Shown piece after piece: positions 48,593 to 56,830 of a stretch of 64,000 nt of DNA; position 1 is the stretch's first letter; every line of letters starts with the position of its first letter. Position numbers and translations under genes: made by a program. Origin of the DNA: JAHEZL01 sp046074525 (GTDB lineage: Bacteria; Bacteroidota; Bacteroidia; Flavobacteriales_C; GCA-002722245); assembly GCA_046074525.1 (NCBI GenBank), contig JBJTOK010000071.1, positions 71,487-135,486 of the forward strand, given 5' to 3'. A model generated the notes under the pieces. The model saw only the letters and a program-made list of their open reading frames with translations. It ran no database searches and was not told where the DNA came from.

Positions 48593-50206
48593 TTATTTGC
48601 TTTTTAGCTTGTTCAATTCAGCTTCTAGCTGAGCATTCTTTTCGTTCAATTGAATCATGTATAATGTCAGTTCCTCTATTTTTTCCAGGAGTTTTTCGCT
48701 GAAGGCGCCTAATTCAACACCTTGCTCTGTTACTGAAGCAGGAGCTATTCCGGGTAAATGTTTATTTGCTTTAATATATTCTGACAATGCCGTTAAGTCA
48801 GTAAGGGTGTATGAGTCGGCAAAAACATAATCGGCACCAACCGACTTCACTTCAATTTCTTCGGCTTCAATTTTACCTTTTACAGAAAGAGTGGCTGCTG
48901 GATTGGCGGTTCCGATTCCAACATGGATTCCGTTTGCAGCATTGACAACTGTGAAAATATTTTGGTCGGTAGTGTTGCCAAATCGTGATCCAATAAAAAG
49001 CTTGTCCTTGCTGTGGTTTGCTTCTAAATAGAATCCGTATTTAGCATCAAAGTCCTCAAACATTTCAATTCTTCCATTGTTGCCCATATTGTTGCCTGCT
49101 TCTATTCGGAAGATTGAAGGGTAGATTCCTTTTTTACTTAATGTTAAATCAGATCGGCTGATGATCTTACCGTTTACATCAAGTTTAGCTTCAGGTGCAT
49201 CAGTTCCGATACCAAAGTCGCCCGACTTAGTCATTAACATACGTACGGTCCAGCTGTTGCCGCCATTGTAAGTTTTAAAAGAAATTGGAGCATTGTAGCC
49301 CGCTCCTAATGTTAGTTCGCCCGCAGTAATATGATCGCTTGGAATATCTTGACCATACATCTCAATGAAAGCGCCGTTTGCACTTGATGAATTGTTGTAA
49401 ATACCGAATCTTCCAGTGTTTCTGGCTTTGATTGAATAATTGTAGCCCAAGGAAATATCTCCAAATACGCTTAAAGCATCTGTAGGATGCTGATTCTTAA
49501 TTCCAACATTTCCGTCATTTGTAATTATCATCCGCTCTCTCCATTGTTGCCCATCAAAATATTTGAAAGTCACATTTGAAGAAGGGGATGGCGATGTGAA
49601 AGCTAATTCTCCTGGTCGGGTAGGATGGCCAACGCCATACATTTCAATCGCAGTTCCTGTTAATGAATTGGTGTTGCCTACCAAACGGAACATATTGTTT
49701 GCTGCATTTCCTTTGATTTCAACATTCTGATCACCATTGTTGGAAGCATTGAGGTCAATAGAATTTGTTCCTTTTTGTATTTGAACATTCCCTCCAGAGT
49801 AGTATATCCCGTCAGTATATGTTTTCCAAAGTTCGGTACCAGGAGGATTTGTTGATCCGTAAATAAAGTCGGCGCTCCATGTATCTGAGGTTGGTCCAGG
49901 AATAAATACTTGAGGGTCATATGCGTAAAAACGAACGTTAAGTTTGTCATTTGTTTTGTAAGTAGCCGCGGGTTCAGTTATTGAGTAAGTGTACACTCCG
50001 GCGTTAACTTGTAAATTTCCAGTGATAAAAGGCGCGGTGTATTGCGAGCCATTTTTACGAATAAAAGCCTGCACTCCCGTTTTTTGAGAGGAAAATGAGA
50101 CTGAAAATTTAACGCTTCCATCGGCAAGTTGCTGAATGTAAGTTTGGGCGTTGCTTACACTTACTACTAAAAGGAGCAGGTAAGTGAGTAATAATCTTGA
50201 TTTCAT
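48593..50206 (-). CDS. secreted tail-fibre-like protein with S74-type C-terminal coiled coil
   Basis: The 537-residue product starts at the ATG at 50204-50206 (MKSRLLLTYLLLLVVSVSNA), a signal peptide; the frame runs back to 50239 but without a signal. The body has repeated GN(V/F)GIGT-type motifs (ITNDGNVGIKNQHPTDALSV, TKSGDFGIGTDAPEAKLDV) as in Bacteroidota tail-fibre-domain proteins. The C-terminus (YVFADSYTLTDLTALSEYIK, HLPGIAPASVTEQG, then a coiled coil EKNAQLEAELNKLKSK) resembles the trimerising intramolecular-chaperone region of peptidase S74 proteins. No phage genes are nearby. It is the gene closest to the LytTR system and has a candidate LytTR site upstream. Confidence 0.85.
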   Translation of the reverse strand: MKSRLLLTYLLLLVVSVSNAQTYIQQLADGSVKFSVSFSSQKTGVQAFIRKNGSQYTAPFITGNLQVNAGVYTYSITEPAATYKTNDKLNVRFYAYDPQVFIPGPTSDTWSADFIYGSTNPPGTELWKTYTDGIYYSGGNVQIQKGTNSIDLNASNNGDQNVEIKGNAANNMFRLVGNTNSLTGTAIEMYGVGHPTRPGELAFTSPSPSSNVTFKYFDGQQWRERMIITNDGNVGIKNQHPTDALSVFGDISLGYNYSIKARNTGRFGIYNNSSSANGAFIEMYGQDIPSDHITAGELTLGAGYNAPISFKTYNGGNSWTVRMLMTKSGDFGIGTDAPEAKLDVNGKIISRSDLTLSKKGIYPSIFRIEAGNNMGNNGRIEMFEDFDAKYGFYLEANHSKDKLFIGSRFGNTTDQNIFTVVNAANGIHVGIGTANPAATLSVKGKIEAEEIEVKSVGADYVFADSYTLTDLTALSEYIKANKHLPGIAPASVTEQGVELGAFSEKLLEKIEELTLYMIQLNEKNAQLEAELNKLKSK

Positions 50207-50294
50207 GTGGGTATAGTTTAAAAGTTTAAGTGCTGCCAATTTCAGCTTAACAGCAAAATATATATTGAGTGAATTTTTAATTGTGGGGTTAGAA

Positions 50295-50325
50295 TTGATA
50301 TCCGACAGGAACGGGTTGATATCTG
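50295..50325. promoter_or_regulatory. candidate LytTR operator upstream of the tail-fibre-like gene
   Basis: TTGATATCCG (50295-50304) and TTGATATCTG (50316-50325) are direct repeats with a 21-bp period, two helical turns, as in LytTR-domain binding sites (AgrA, ComE type). An inverted pair CCGACA (50302-50307) and TGTCGG (50334-50339) overlaps. The site lies 89-119 bp upstream of the start at 50206 and just beyond the end of the LytTR kinase gene. Confidence 0.45.
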
Positions 50326-50448
50326 CTAGTGGATGTCGGTCCGGGCGGAGTACCCTTTGTTGTTAATAATGACGATTGGGTTTGTCAGTATAAATAATAT
50401 CGTGCAGGCAAGTTGAAATATCCCTGGAACTGTACCGGGGATTATTAA

Positions 50449-52554
50449 TTATATCATTTCAATATAGGGCAATGTTATTGTGACTTTCGTGCCTTCATTG
50501 TTTTGTAAATCGAATATTTCGATGGAGGAATATGTATGCTTTTGTTGTTTTAAAAATGCTATTCGTTCGCTAGTGATTTTTGTAGCTAAAGACTTGTGGG
50601 AAGAAAAATCGTTCTTTTTTTGATCTTCTGCTTTTCTTCGGCCAATGCCATTGTCGGTAATTTCAAATTGTATATAATTTGTGTTGATGCGCTTTGCATT
50701 GATTTCTATTTTCCATTCTCTTACTTTTCCTGAAAATCCATGTTCAATACTATTTTCAATAAAAGGCTGTAAAAACATTGGAGGGACTGAAAGGACATGC
50801 GATTCGATATCTTCATTGATTTGAATTGAATAGCTAAAAGAGTGATTAAATCGTAATTGCTGCAGCTCAATGTAGTATTTAATGGTGTTTATTTCATTTT
50901 CTAAGGGGATGTATTCTTCTCGCGAATTTTCTAGAATGTTACGCATTAATCGTGAGAATTTGGCCAAGTAACTTCCGGCTTCTATATGGTCACGCGAGAC
51001 AATGAAATTTTGAATTGAAGAAAGCGAATTAAAAATAAAATGAGGGTTGAGTTGTGAAAGTAAGAAGCGTTGTTCAATTTCAATTTTGTTTCTTTCGCTT
51101 TTTAGTTTTTTACGTTGAAGAATTAAATAAATTAAAATTGATATAACGAGAAGAGAAATTGAAAATATGGCAAAGAGGATTTTATTTTGATTTAACTTCA
51201 TTGATTTCACTTCGTTTTCATGAGCAAGGATGTTTTTCTCTTTCTTCAGGTTTTCGGTGTCAAAAACAGCTTGTAATCTAGAGATCTCTTTTATCCGGTT
51301 TTCTTGTATTAATGAGTCATGATAAAGGGCTCGGTATTTTTCAAATGTTAAAGCATTTTCCAAATCGCCTAGTTCTTTGGAAATCTTTGAAAGTAATTCA
51401 TACTCTTCTTCAATTTCGGTTTTTCGTCCGTATTTTTTTGAAATATCAAGTGCATATTCAACTTCCTTTTTTGCTATGTCAATTTTTCCGGATTTGAATA
51501 AGGATCGTGCATAGGGAATCAATACTTTAGGTAATCCTTTTAATTCATAAGAACTGTGTTCGGATTTGCTTTTTAGCGAGCTGTCGATAAGTGCTAGGTA
51601 TTGTTCGGCGTAAAGAGTTGCTTTATCGTATTGTCCTGATTTTTCAAAAATCAATGTCTGCATCCATGTTTTAAAAACCATGCTTTTTTCAATAGAATGC
51701 CCAAGACATAAGTCGTTTTTCATTATTAAATCCAGATAGTATAAGGATTTGTTGAATTCCTGCCTTTTGTTATAAAATTGAATTAGATAGAAGTAATTTA
51801 TTCCTTTAGGAATGCACCATGTGGTGTTTTGTAGTGCATTTTCGGCTAACAAATAATTTTGTTCGGCTGGTTTATCATCATTTAATTTGTCATTTACACG
51901 ACCGATGATCATATAAGCAAAACCCTGATCATGTGCATTTTTTAATTGCTGCGCATATTTTAAAGCTTGTTGTCCATAATACAATCCTTTATCGTTTTCA
52001 TCAAGGTCCATATACACAGACGCTACGTTATATGCAGCAATTGAAGTTTTTTGAAGGATGTTATTTCGCAGAAAGTATTGATAGGCTAGTATTGCATGGT
52101 TTTCAGCTTCGCGATAGTTGAATGCTCTTCTTTGTGTAATGGATAATTCAGATAGTGTGACAAAGTAATTTAAAGAATCCTTGTTTTTTAAAAATAGTGC
52201 AGCTGCTTCGTGTAAAGAATTTGTAGCCTTTGAATATTCTCCAGAATAATTTTCGCACCAACCTTTATTTAGGAGTGCTGCTGCAATAATGCTGTCGTTC
52301 TTTTTTGGTAAAGAAATGGCTTTGTCATAAAGCAATTTTGCTACCTCGTATTTTTCAGAAAGTAGATTGTTGTACAAAAGATTAAGCTCTGAAAGTATCT
52401 GAACTTCATCCTGAATATTTTTGGCTTGTTTTAGTTTGTTTTTTTTAAACTGTAATAGAGCGATATTGTCTTGTGCCACCAATTGGTTTAAACACAACAT
52501 TAATACAAGTAGCGAAAAGGCTGAATTAAATTTCTTTTTGTGATGCGTTGTCAT
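50449..52554 (-). CDS. sensor histidine kinase, LytS/YpdA type, with TPR repeats
   Basis: The 701-residue protein has a signal-like N-terminus (LVLMLCLNQLVAQ), then TPR-like helical repeats through about residue 415 (ALLNKGWCENYSGEYSKATN, AEQYLALIDSS), a coiled coil, one transmembrane helix (458-480) and a His_kinase domain with His505 in QLNPHFIFNSLSSIQNF. The ATPase N-box is FIENSIEHGFSG and the G-box is EITDNGIGRRKAE. The periplasmic TPR sensor is typical for Bacteroidota LytTR systems. Its ATG overlaps the response regulator stop by four bases, so the pair is translationally coupled. Confidence 0.95.
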   Translation of the reverse strand: MTTHHKKKFNSAFSLLVLMLCLNQLVAQDNIALLQFKKNKLKQAKNIQDEVQILSELNLLYNNLLSEKYEVAKLLYDKAISLPKKNDSIIAAALLNKGWCENYSGEYSKATNSLHEAAALFLKNKDSLNYFVTLSELSITQRRAFNYREAENHAILAYQYFLRNNILQKTSIAAYNVASVYMDLDENDKGLYYGQQALKYAQQLKNAHDQGFAYMIIGRVNDKLNDDKPAEQNYLLAENALQNTTWCIPKGINYFYLIQFYNKRQEFNKSLYYLDLIMKNDLCLGHSIEKSMVFKTWMQTLIFEKSGQYDKATLYAEQYLALIDSSLKSKSEHSSYELKGLPKVLIPYARSLFKSGKIDIAKKEVEYALDISKKYGRKTEIEEEYELLSKISKELGDLENALTFEKYRALYHDSLIQENRIKEISRLQAVFDTENLKKEKNILAHENEVKSMKLNQNKILFAIFSISLLVISILIYLILQRKKLKSERNKIEIEQRFLLSQLNPHFIFNSLSSIQNFIVSRDHIEAGSYLAKFSRLMRNILENSREEYIPLENEINTIKYYIELQQLRFNHSFSYSIQINEDIESHVLSVPPMFLQPFIENSIEHGFSGKVREWKIEINAKRINTNYIQFEITDNGIGRRKAEDQKKNDFSSHKSLATKITSERIAFLKQQKHTYSSIEIFDLQNNEGTKVTITLPYIEMI

Positions 52555-53303
52555 AGTGACTTTAGCATTTCCATAAATTCTTGCTTTTTACGAGTAGAAA
52601 CAGGGATTTCTGCTCCGTCTTTCATGCAGATATAACCTCCGTCAATTTTTTTGAAGGAATCAAAGTGCTGCATGTTTATTAAGTGCGATTGATGCGTACG
52701 ATAAAATCCGGAAGTTGAGAGTAGGTCGTCGAATTCCTTAATGTTTTTTGAAGCGGTGATCTTCTTTTTACCCAAAATAAATATATCAGAATAGCTTCCG
52801 TCTGCTGCTATGTGCACGATTTCTTTAACTTCAATTGCAATAATAGCATCGTGGGTTTTTACAAAAATCCGTTCTGCTTTCTTATTATGCTTTACTGCAT
52901 TGGTTAACTCTTGCAATCGATCCAAAAATAACTCGCCCGACATTGATTTTTTTACCTTATCAATGGCTGTTTTAAGTTCATCAGGATCTACTGGTTTTAG
53001 CAAATAATCAATAGCACAGTATTTAAATGCTTTTATTGCATGTGCATTATGGGCGGTAATGAAAATGGTTTTATAGTGATAAGGAACAATAGCGTTTAAT
53101 ACGTCAAAACCTGATTTTTCATCACGCAAATCAATATCCAAAAAAAGGATGTTAGGTTTTAATTGGTTGATTATTTTTACTCCTTCATAGAAGTCGTTTG
53201 ATTCTCCAATGATGGAAACGTCGCTTGCAACAAGCGGCAAATATTTTTTTATTAGATCAATGGCCGACTGCTCGTCGTCCAGTATAACTCCGGTTAGGTT
53301 CAT
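52551..53303 (-). CDS. response regulator, LytTR family
   Basis: The 250-residue protein has a receiver domain with Asp9/Asp10, phospho-acceptor Asp56 in ILFLDIDLRDEKSGFDV, and Lys in YLLKPVDPDELK. A LytTR DNA-binding domain starts near residue 145 (IFVKTHDAIIAIEVKEIVHI, FYRTHQSHLINMQHFDSF, GAEIPVSTRKKQEF). It should bind direct repeats about two helical turns apart. It is coupled to the kinase gene that follows. Its neighbours downstream are secreted T9SS cargo genes, which are plausible targets. It is 57 bp from the WbqC-like gene upstream on the same strand, but no shared promoter is evident. Confidence 0.95.
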   Translation of the reverse strand: MNLTGVILDDEQSAIDLIKKYLPLVASDVSIIGESNDFYEGVKIINQLKPNILFLDIDLRDEKSGFDVLNAIVPYHYKTIFITAHNAHAIKAFKYCAIDYLLKPVDPDELKTAIDKVKKSMSGELFLDRLQELTNAVKHNKKAERIFVKTHDAIIAIEVKEIVHIAADGSYSDIFILGKKKITASKNIKEFDDLLSTSGFYRTHQSHLINMQHFDSFKKIDGGYICMKDGAEIPVSTRKKQEFMEMLKSL

Positions 53304-53360
53304 AGTTTGAACAATGGAACGAAGTTAGAAAAAAATAGGTGATTGTAGTAAAAGTTACAC

Positions 53361-53960
53361 TTAAAGTATGGAGCCGCTGTGTGGCCCCTCATTAAACAGC
53401 AAATCCACAATACTAAGGTTAGGAATAAAGCCCAGTTTATTAGAGAAAACCTGCATGTATTCAGGATGCACAAAAGTGGATCCCGATTTAGGATGCATGC
53501 CCGTGCGGAAATCCATCAATCTTTCGTAAGTTTTTTTGTATTCGTTGGTGGGTGTCAATGTTGCTTCCAGCTTCATTTTGCTGCAAATCCACTGGTGAAA
53601 GCCATTGTTGTAATCAATTAGCAATTCATGTTTCGCATACACAAGTTTGTTGAACTCACTTTCGTAATATTCAAAAAAAGCTGAGGAACGGTAGGCGGTA
53701 GTCACCGATCGCCACAACAAATTCTGCCACGGCGCATCATAGGAAATCAGCATTTTGGAAATAGGCGTATGCTCTCTTGAATTTCTGTTGAGCGGAATGG
53801 AAATGGTGAGTTTGCCATTGGCACCAAAAATCTCGGTGCGACTTCTGAAGGTTTGTTTTGGGAAATGCTCATGCATCTCAAGCAAAGCGTTGGGATGTTT
53901 TTTCAGCTGGGCGTAGTATTCAATCGGACCCAGAAAAGCGGTTGGAAATATTGCTGTCAC
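53361..53960 (-). CDS. WbqC-like protein
   Basis: The 199-residue protein begins MTAIFPTAFLGPIEYYAQLK and has FRSRTEIFGANGKLTISIPL, WQNLLWRSVTTAYRSSAFFE and FVHPEYMQVFSNKLGFIPNL, the pattern of the WbqC family found in O-antigen and polysaccharide loci. The biochemical role is not established. Its start shares one base with the stop of lepB, so it is translated from the same mRNA as lepB and dapB. Nothing here indicates a surface polysaccharide locus beyond this gene. Confidence 0.85.
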   Translation of the reverse strand: MTAIFPTAFLGPIEYYAQLKKHPNALLEMHEHFPKQTFRSRTEIFGANGKLTISIPLNRNSREHTPISKMLISYDAPWQNLLWRSVTTAYRSSAFFEYYESEFNKLVYAKHELLIDYNNGFHQWICSKMKLEATLTPTNEYKKTYERLMDFRTGMHPKSGSTFVHPEYMQVFSNKLGFIPNLSIVDLLFNEGPHSGSIL

Positions 53961-55729
53961 TATTTTTTCTCTTTTGATTTTTTGTTTTTCCAGAACTTTG
54001 AAATCAGCCAGATTACCACACCGCCAATCAGGAAATGGAAAAGATATGATCTTGAAACACCTTCAGATGAGACAAAGCAGAACATGCGCTCAAACTTCAG
54101 TCCGTCATTGGCCGACATCCAGATGAATACCGGTGTTCCTACAATGTGATCCTCCGGTACAAAACCCCATTCACGGGAGTCGGCAGAATGTCCGCGGTTA
54201 TCACCCATTGCGAAATAGTAGTTTTGCTTGAAAGTGTACTTATCCGCCAGTACACCATTAACTAAAAAGAGATTTTTTCCTGTTTGTAGTTGAGCTTTCA
54301 CTTTTTCAACGTTGATGCCATTTGCTTCAACCATTTCAGGATTCATTTTCTTAATGGCTTCCTTGATTTTCTCTAGTTCTCCCGGAATTTCTGTCTGGCA
54401 GAAAGTAATGTACTGGCCAATATAGTCGGAGAGATTCTTCATATATTTTTCCGGGTTGTCCGGACTGTTTTGCATGTAGAATCGATCACCAACTTCGGCC
54501 AGATCATAAGGTAGTTTTGCGAACTGGAGTCGGTCCTGTAATTGATTACACATCAATGGTAATCCACCTTCATTGTTTTCAAAATTTTCCTTGTCTTTAA
54601 GATATTTCAATTCATTATAACTGTTCACGAGATCTTTCAGATACAGCACATTTCCTTTCTCATAGAATTTGAAAATCTTACGGTATTCATAGTAATTGAA
54701 ATCGTTGAGAGTGATACTGGTGTTTTCCTGCGGAACCCAGAATGGCCCGTTGTTCAGCATCGTCCAGTTGCCGGCAGAGTAAGAAAAGAAGTCGCTTCCT
54801 GAATGGGCCTGCACTGAGCTGAGCACATCTATCATTTTCTTTCTGTCGCGACCGAATTCCATCGGATGTACCAACTCAAAATATTGCGGGTTCTGACTTG
54901 GTGCGTCATATGTATCCTGCGAAAGTGCTGTTTTAGGGAAATCTTCTTTAACGCCGTTGACATAAACGTAGCCCTGTTTAACTTGTAAGGAATCACCAGG
55001 GATACCAACACAGCGTTTCACATAATTGGTTTTTTTGTCAATAGGCCGGTAAGGTTCGTAAGGATAATTGAATACAATAATATCGCGGCGTTCCACATCT
55101 TTTAAGCCCGGTAAACGGAAAGAAGGGAGTTCAATCCAGTCGAGATAAGCCGGGATTTCCAAAACAGGTAAAGTCTGGTGTGCAAAAGGCACAGATAGGG
55201 GAGTGATAGGTGTTTTCGGACCATAATGAAACTTGCTCACAAAAAGAAAATCTCCTGTTTTCAAGGTGTTTTCCATTGATGGTGATGGAATTCTGAATGC
55301 CTCCAGTCCGAAAGTACGAATGATCATTGCTGCAATAACAGCAAAGAAAATAGCTTCCGACCATTCTCTGGTTTTGCTTTTTTCTATTTTGCTGTAATCA
55401 ACAACGCCTCTGAATTCAACGTTTTCATAGTAGGCGATGTAAGGCAGATAGGCGAAAGGGAAGAGCACACCGAGTATATGATCAACCCGGCTTCTTTTGC
55501 CGAAGCAGTTGAGGATTTCCACGATGAGTCCGATAGTGAGGACAATATTCACAATAGGGATGAGTACCAGTACCAGCCACCAAACGGGGCGCTGCACTAT
55601 TTTAAGCCAAACGTAGTAGTTGTAAAAAGGAATGAAAGCTTTCCAGCCTTTTTCACCGGCTTTGCTGAAGAGTTTAGCCAGACCAACATAGGTTAAAAGG
55701 GTGAGGAAAAGGAGAATATATATTTTCAT
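53960..55729 (-). CDS. lepB: signal peptidase I with N-terminal membrane domain and large insertion
   Basis: LepB removes signal peptides from exported proteins at the inner-membrane outer face. The frame opens with two ATGs (55732 and 55729); the second is used here. Counting from the first, hydrophobic helices span about 3-18, 51-74 and 85-103, then a helix 126-143 before the catalytic Ser152 in PSPSMENTL; Lys239 in NYVKRCVGIPGD is the general base. Box E is AMGDNRGHSADSREWGF. Between boxes D and E is an insertion of about 260 residues, much longer than in E. coli LepB, and the total of about 590 is large. It follows dapB by 15 bp and overlaps the WbqC-like gene. Confidence 0.92.
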   Translation of the reverse strand: MKIYILLFLTLLTYVGLAKLFSKAGEKGWKAFIPFYNYYVWLKIVQRPVWWLVLVLIPIVNIVLTIGLIVEILNCFGKRSRVDHILGVLFPFAYLPYIAYYENVEFRGVVDYSKIEKSKTREWSEAIFFAVIAAMIIRTFGLEAFRIPSPSMENTLKTGDFLFVSKFHYGPKTPITPLSVPFAHQTLPVLEIPAYLDWIELPSFRLPGLKDVERRDIIVFNYPYEPYRPIDKKTNYVKRCVGIPGDSLQVKQGYVYVNGVKEDFPKTALSQDTYDAPSQNPQYFELVHPMEFGRDRKKMIDVLSSVQAHSGSDFFSYSAGNWTMLNNGPFWVPQENTSITLNDFNYYEYRKIFKFYEKGNVLYLKDLVNSYNELKYLKDKENFENNEGGLPLMCNQLQDRLQFAKLPYDLAEVGDRFYMQNSPDNPEKYMKNLSDYIGQYITFCQTEIPGELEKIKEAIKKMNPEMVEANGINVEKVKAQLQTGKNLFLVNGVLADKYTFKQNYYFAMGDNRGHSADSREWGFVPEDHIVGTPVFIWMSANDGLKFERMFCFVSSEGVSRSYLFHFLIGGVVIWLISKFWKNKKSKEKK

Positions 55730-55747
55730 CATAAAAGCTGTTTTCTT

Positions 55748-56464
55748 TTAAAATTTCATCAGATCCTTCATGCCATAGAAACCGCTTTTGCCCTTCATGA
55801 ATTCGGCAGCAATAACGGCACCCAGTGCAAAGCCCTTCCTGTTTTTTGCAGTGTGGCGGATGTAGATCTCGTCAATTTCAGAGTCGTATACAACGGTGTG
55901 TGTACCAGGAATATTTTCTATCCTTTTAGAAATGATTTCCAGTTCGGCAGGGTTACCTGATTTTTCATTTACCCATTTCGTTTTGTAATCAATGTTTTCA
56001 ATAATCCCTTCGGCAAGTGTAATAGCTGTTCCACTTGGAGAATCGAGCTTTTGTGTATGATGGATTTCTTCCATTTCAATAGTGTAGGAAGGGTAGGGTT
56101 TCATCAGTTTAGCGAGATGCTTATTGATTTCAAAAAATACGTTAACACCGATGCTGTAATTAGAAGCATAAAAAAAGCCTTTGCCTTTGTTCTCGGCAGC
56201 ATTCTTTACTTCTGGAAGTTTATCGAGCCAGCCTGTTGTGCCCACAACGATAGGTACATTGACTTCAAAGCATTTCTGGATATTGCTGTAAGCGGTTTCT
56301 GGCGTGCTGAATTCAATAGCTACATCGGCCTTTTTGAGGTTTTCGCTGGTGAGTTCTGCGGTGTTGTCGACATTGATTTTCAATACGATTTCGTGACCTC
56401 TTGAAACAGCTATTTTTTCTATCTCCTGGCCCATTTTGCCGTAGCCTAATAATGCAATTTTCAT
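55748..56464 (-). CDS. dapB: 4-hydroxy-tetrahydrodipicolinate reductase
   Basis: DapB reduces 4-hydroxytetrahydrodipicolinate with NAD(P)H in the diaminopimelate and lysine pathway. The 238-residue product starts at the ATG at 56462-56464 (MKIALLGYGKMGQEIEKIA); the open frame extends to 56524 but the family begins here. It has the nucleotide-binding GYGKMG loop and the substrate signature IEMEEIHHTQKLDSPSGTAI with the catalytic His and Lys. The C-terminus has IRHTAKNRKGFALGAVIAA. It heads an operon with lepB and the WbqC-like gene. Confidence 0.95.
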   Translation of the reverse strand: MKIALLGYGKMGQEIEKIAVSRGHEIVLKINVDNTAELTSENLKKADVAIEFSTPETAYSNIQKCFEVNVPIVVGTTGWLDKLPEVKNAAENKGKGFFYASNYSIGVNVFFEINKHLAKLMKPYPSYTIEMEEIHHTQKLDSPSGTAITLAEGIIENIDYKTKWVNEKSGNPAELEIISKRIENIPGTHTVVYDSEIDEIYIRHTAKNRKGFALGAVIAAEFMKGKSGFYGMKDLMKF

Positions 56465-56603
56465 GTTGTAAATTTTGAAAAGAAACAAATATAGGAATTT
56501 AGAGGGGATAAATGCATTCCTCATGCGCTGCGCTTCCCTCTCGGAGGAGATGGGTGTGAAGGAATTGAGCGGGGGGGAGGGAGATGGATTAACATGGGAA
56601 CTC

Positions 56604-56759
56604 CGCTAAGTTTAGCGAAGCGAACTTGGCGGACTCTTTTCTTGAAGCTTTCAGCTTCTCTTTTTTCTTTTCCAAAGAAGCAAAGTTTCTTACTTTTTCC
56701 TTGATGAAAAAGTAACAAAAAATCAATAGCCAGGAGGCGGGCCCCGCACGAAGTTACCA
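56604..56759 (+). repeat. dispersed intergenic repeat, copy 2
   Basis: GCTAAGTTTAGCGAAGCGAA (from 56605), AAAAAGTAACAAAAAATCAA (from about 56707) and GGGCCCCGCACGAAGTTACC (from about 56739) match the blocks at 1061-1194 in order and orientation, with small insertions and substitutions. The middle also contains a hairpin-forming TACTTTTTCC/GAAAAAGTA pair. No open frame; function unknown. Confidence 0.7.
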
Positions 56760-56780
56760 GCGCAAGTGCTTTTGCCGCAT

Positions 56781-56811
56781 AAAAAAAGCCGGAGAAATTT
56801 TCTCCGGCTTT
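56781..56811 (-). terminator. rho-independent terminator after the SRPBCC gene
   Basis: On the minus strand GCCGGAGAA and TTCTCCGGC form a strong stem with a tiny loop, followed by seven Ts. It lies 20 bp after the stop at 56831. Confidence 0.9.
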
Positions 56812-56830
56812 CCTTTGTTTTATTATTGAA

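Larger units (their letters stand above)
56465..56830. other. 366-bp intergenic region with a repeat copy and a terminator
   Basis: No gene is supported. It contains dispersed repeat copy 2 (56604-56759) and the terminator of the SRPBCC gene (56781-56811). The dapB promoter should lie in the 100 bp before 56464; no clear match was found. Confidence 0.65.

Noticed and set aside
48593..50206. Prophage or phage tail module
   Set aside because: The protein has a signal peptide and the tail-fibre-like fold common in secreted Bacteroidota proteins; no capsid, terminase, integrase or lysis genes are nearby.
50396..50440. Terminator after the LytTR kinase gene
   Set aside because: ATCCC and GGGAT can pair near 50420 but the stem is short and no T run follows on the minus strand.
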